The notes under the pieces: generated by a model
What the model was told of the DNA's origin: nothing
Databases searched by the model: none
Seen by the model: the letters and a program-made list of their open reading frames with translations, nothing else
Position numbers and translations under genes: made by a program
Source of the DNA: Ferruginibacter sp.
Lineage (GTDB): Bacteria > Bacteroidota > Bacteroidia > Chitinophagales > Chitinophagaceae
Length of the DNA stretch: 16,296 nt
Direction: 5' to 3'
Assembly: GCA_018057635.1 (NCBI GenBank)
Contig: JAGPDJ010000016.1
Span: 1 to 16,296 of the forward strand
Part shown: one piece after another, positions 14,801-16,296 of the stretch
Layout of the letters: each line of letters opens with the position of its first letter
How positions within the stretch are numbered: the first letter of the stretch is position 1

Positions 14801-15895
14801 TTAAAACCACCCCCTTCTCCTGAAAACAAATATCATCCACACCGGAATGATGAGCATCACGCCAACAGAGATAAAGAAGCCCCACTGGTTGTGCAGTAAA
14901 GGTATGCGGTCGAAATTCATCCCAAAGATACCACCAATAACGGTGGCGGGTGCCAGCAAACAGGTTACCACGGCCATTACTTTCATCACTTCGTTCAGTT
15001 TCAGGTTAACTGTATTCAGGTAAAGGTCCTGCAGGTTCATCATCATATCGCGGTAGTTCTCCGAAAGGTCGTTGGCCTGTATCACGTGATCGTACACGTC
15101 TTTAAAATATTTTTCAGTCCTGTCTTCAATCAGCGGATAATCGCCCCGGAGGATCCCGTTTACAATTTCTCTTACCGGGGCAATATTTCTTTTTAATACG
15201 ATCATTTCCTTCCTGAGCATATTAATTTTAACCAGGCTCCTTTTTGTGGCGTTTCTCATGATATCTTCTTCCAGTAATTCCACTTTATCGCCCAGTTTTT
15301 CCATTACTACATAAAAATTATCTACGATCAGGTCGATGAGCGAATAAAATAAAAAGTCGGCCCCGTTTTGCCTTACCTTGCTTCCGCTCAGTTTAATTTT
15401 ATCCCGTAACAAATTAAATACATCTCTCGTTGCATCTTCCTGGAAAGAAATTACAAAGTTCTTCCCCAGGATGATACTAACCTGTTCTGTTTCAACAACG
15501 GAAGTTTTGTCGTTGAAATAGAGCATATTCAACAGGCAAAAAATAACGTCATTGATATCATCCATTTTTGGGCGCTGTCCTATACTTAAAATATCTTCCT
15601 GTATCAGCTGGTGTATGCCAAAATGCCCGCAGATCTTTTCAACATCATCCTTTTTCAGCCCGTCGATATTTATCCAGGTATTAGAGGGCGTGCTTAAATA
15701 ACCATAGGTTTCTTCAACCGATTTTAAAGAAAGGAATTCATATTTATCCTTATCGTATTCATACACATGTATTTTAATTTCTGGCGGTTCTGTTCTTGTT
15801 GGTATAACGGTAGGGTTTACATGCAATACTTTTTTTGTACGAAGGAGGTCGAGCGGGTTGAGGAGTATATCCAGGTATTTTTTTTGTGGGGCCAT
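14801..15895 (-). CDS. corA: CorA family magnesium/cobalt transporter
   Basis: This 364-residue inner-membrane channel forms pentamers that admit Mg2+ (also Co2+ or Ni2+). A large N-terminal cytoplasmic domain (about 1-250) is followed by a long helix rich in charged residues (about 205-305, including LLEEDIMRNATKRSLVKINM). Two C-terminal membrane helices complete it, at about 305-324 and 340-358. The signature loop between them is GGIFGMNFDRIP, with the invariant GMN at 325-327. F replaces the common Y before GMN, which is a known family variant. The C-terminus FRRRGWF is the usual basic tail. The ATG at 15895 is preceded by GATATTTG, 7 of 8 to the -7 consensus, overlapped by a small inverted repeat. 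The downstream neighbour is the convergent DUF2480 gene beyond the REP-like repeat. Confidence 0.95.
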   Translation of the reverse strand: MAPQKKYLDILLNPLDLLRTKKVLHVNPTVIPTRTEPPEIKIHVYEYDKDKYEFLSLKSVEETYGYLSTPSNTWINIDGLKKDDVEKICGHFGIHQLIQEDILSIGQRPKMDDINDVIFCLLNMLYFNDKTSVVETEQVSIILGKNFVISFQEDATRDVFNLLRDKIKLSGSKVRQNGADFLFYSLIDLIVDNFYVVMEKLGDKVELLEEDIMRNATKRSLVKINMLRKEMIVLKRNIAPVREIVNGILRGDYPLIEDRTEKYFKDVYDHVIQANDLSENYRDMMMNLQDLYLNTVNLKLNEVMKVMAVVTCLLAPATVIGGIFGMNFDRIPLLHNQWGFFISVGVMLIIPVWMIFVFRRRGWF

Positions 15896-15907
15896 ATAAC
15901 GATAATT

Positions 15908-15926
15908 GTATCAAATATCCTGATAC
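15908..15926 (-). promoter_or_regulatory. Possible corA promoter with overlapping inverted repeat
   Basis: GATATTTG on the minus strand (15912-15919) matches TAnnTTTG at 7 of 8 positions and lies 16 nt before the corA ATG. It is bracketed by GTATCA (15908-15913) and TGATAC (15921-15926), exact 6-bp inverted arms around a 7-nt spacer, a layout suited to a repressor site. Both calls are inference. Confidence 0.3.
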
Positions 15927-15935
15927 TAAGCGAAT

Positions 15936-15966
15936 AAAAAAAACCGCAGAAAATGCCACGGTTTAT
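15936..15966 (-). terminator. Intrinsic terminator downstream of asnS
   Basis: On the minus strand AAACCGTGG pairs with CTGCGGTTT (two G-U pairs) around a 6-nt loop and runs into a tract of eight T's. It lies about 27 bp after the asnS stop codon and before corA on the same strand, so the two genes are probably separate transcripts. Confidence 0.75.
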
Positions 15967-15990
15967 AAATTCATAACAAATAGGTTAATA

Positions 15991-16296
15991 TTAAAATGAG
16001 GCACTCTTCGGGTAACGTGGAAAAGGGATCACATCCCTGATATTTGTCATGCCTGTAACAAACAATACCAGCCGTTCAAAACCAAGCCCAAAGCCGGCAT
16101 GCGGACAAGCGCCAAACCTGCGTGTATCGAGGTACCAATCCAGCTCTTCTGCCGGAATATGCATTTCTTTCATTCTTTCTAAAAGCTTGTCGAGCCTTTC
16201 TTCCCGCTGGCTTCCGCCTACGATCTCACCGATGCCTGGTGCCAGGATATCCATGGCAGCAACCGTTTTGCCATCATCATTCTGGCGCATGTAAAA
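15991..16296 (-). CDS. asnS: Asparaginyl-tRNA synthetase, C-terminal fragment (gene continues beyond window)
   Basis: The visible 101 codons are the end of a class II aminoacyl-tRNA synthetase that attaches asparagine to tRNA-Asn. The frame stays open to the window edge (Phe-Tyr before the Met at 16290), so that Met is internal. Signatures are [34 protein letters not shown], and motif 3 [21 protein letters not shown], whose Arg binds ATP. The C-terminus [14 protein letters not shown] is characteristic of AsnRS rather than AspRS (RD.I.FPR.....F). It ends at TAA 15991-15993 and is followed by a good intrinsic terminator. Confidence 0.95.
   Translation of the reverse strand, partial: FYMRQNDDGKTVAAMDILAPGIGEIVGGSQREERLDKLLERMKEMHIPAEELDWYLDTRRFGACPHAGFGLGFERLVLFVTGMTNIRDVIPFPRYPKSASF

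Overview
The window looks like a chromosomal segment of a Bacteroidota bacterium, most likely of the Chitinophagaceae/Sphingobacteriia type (inference). Supporting signs are the DUF2480 protein, the PIF1-HRDC-HTH helicase layout, the near absence of Shine-Dalgarno sequences, AT-rich leaders and several TAnnTTTG boxes of the kind used as the -7 element by Bacteroidota sigma factors. Almost everything is housekeeping. There is no phage, transposase, tRNA, rRNA or CRISPR array.

Layout. 1-416: end of a membrane protein resembling the ABC-exporter transmembrane region. 409-792 (-): small zinc-ribbon protein. 793-986: divergent control region with repeated CGTTTA half-sites. 987-3948 (+): a short SSB lacking the usual acidic tail, then a PIF1-like helicase with HRDC and helix-turn-helix domains. 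Between them lies a perfect 11-bp inverted repeat. 3954-6343 (-): ManC-C-terminal-like cupin and MnmG. 6391-7011 (-): HNH-like protein whose leader carries two diverged 34-bp direct repeats. 7168-7593 (-): YbeY. 7668-8497 (+): FeoA and NadD. 8477-9718 (-): two-domain ChrA. 9810-11339 (-): NadA followed by a small lipoprotein. 11340-11911: a 572-bp AT-rich gap between divergent genes. 11912-14627 (+): PpiD-like parvulin, an intrinsic terminator and a DUF2480 protein. 14631-14705: a REP/MITE-like 26-bp inverted repeat. 14801-15895 (-): CorA. 15991-end (-): C-terminus of AsnRS.

Functional themes are DNA metabolism (SSB, helicase), tRNA/rRNA maturation and charging (MnmG, YbeY, AsnRS), NAD synthesis (NadD and NadA in separate, oppositely oriented units), ion handling (FeoA, ChrA, CorA) and envelope protein folding (PpiD).

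The most interesting non-coding stretch is 11340-11911. It holds two 8-of-9 matches to the DnaA box and weaker ones, a 36-bp run of pure A/T next to one of them, and a perfect 10-bp-arm inverted repeat. It could be the replication origin or simply a large divergent promoter region. The other structures worth checking are the 26-bp inverted repeat, the direct repeats at 7014-7157, and the ssb-helicase intergenic hairpin. I found no clear case of an undescribed multi-gene system.
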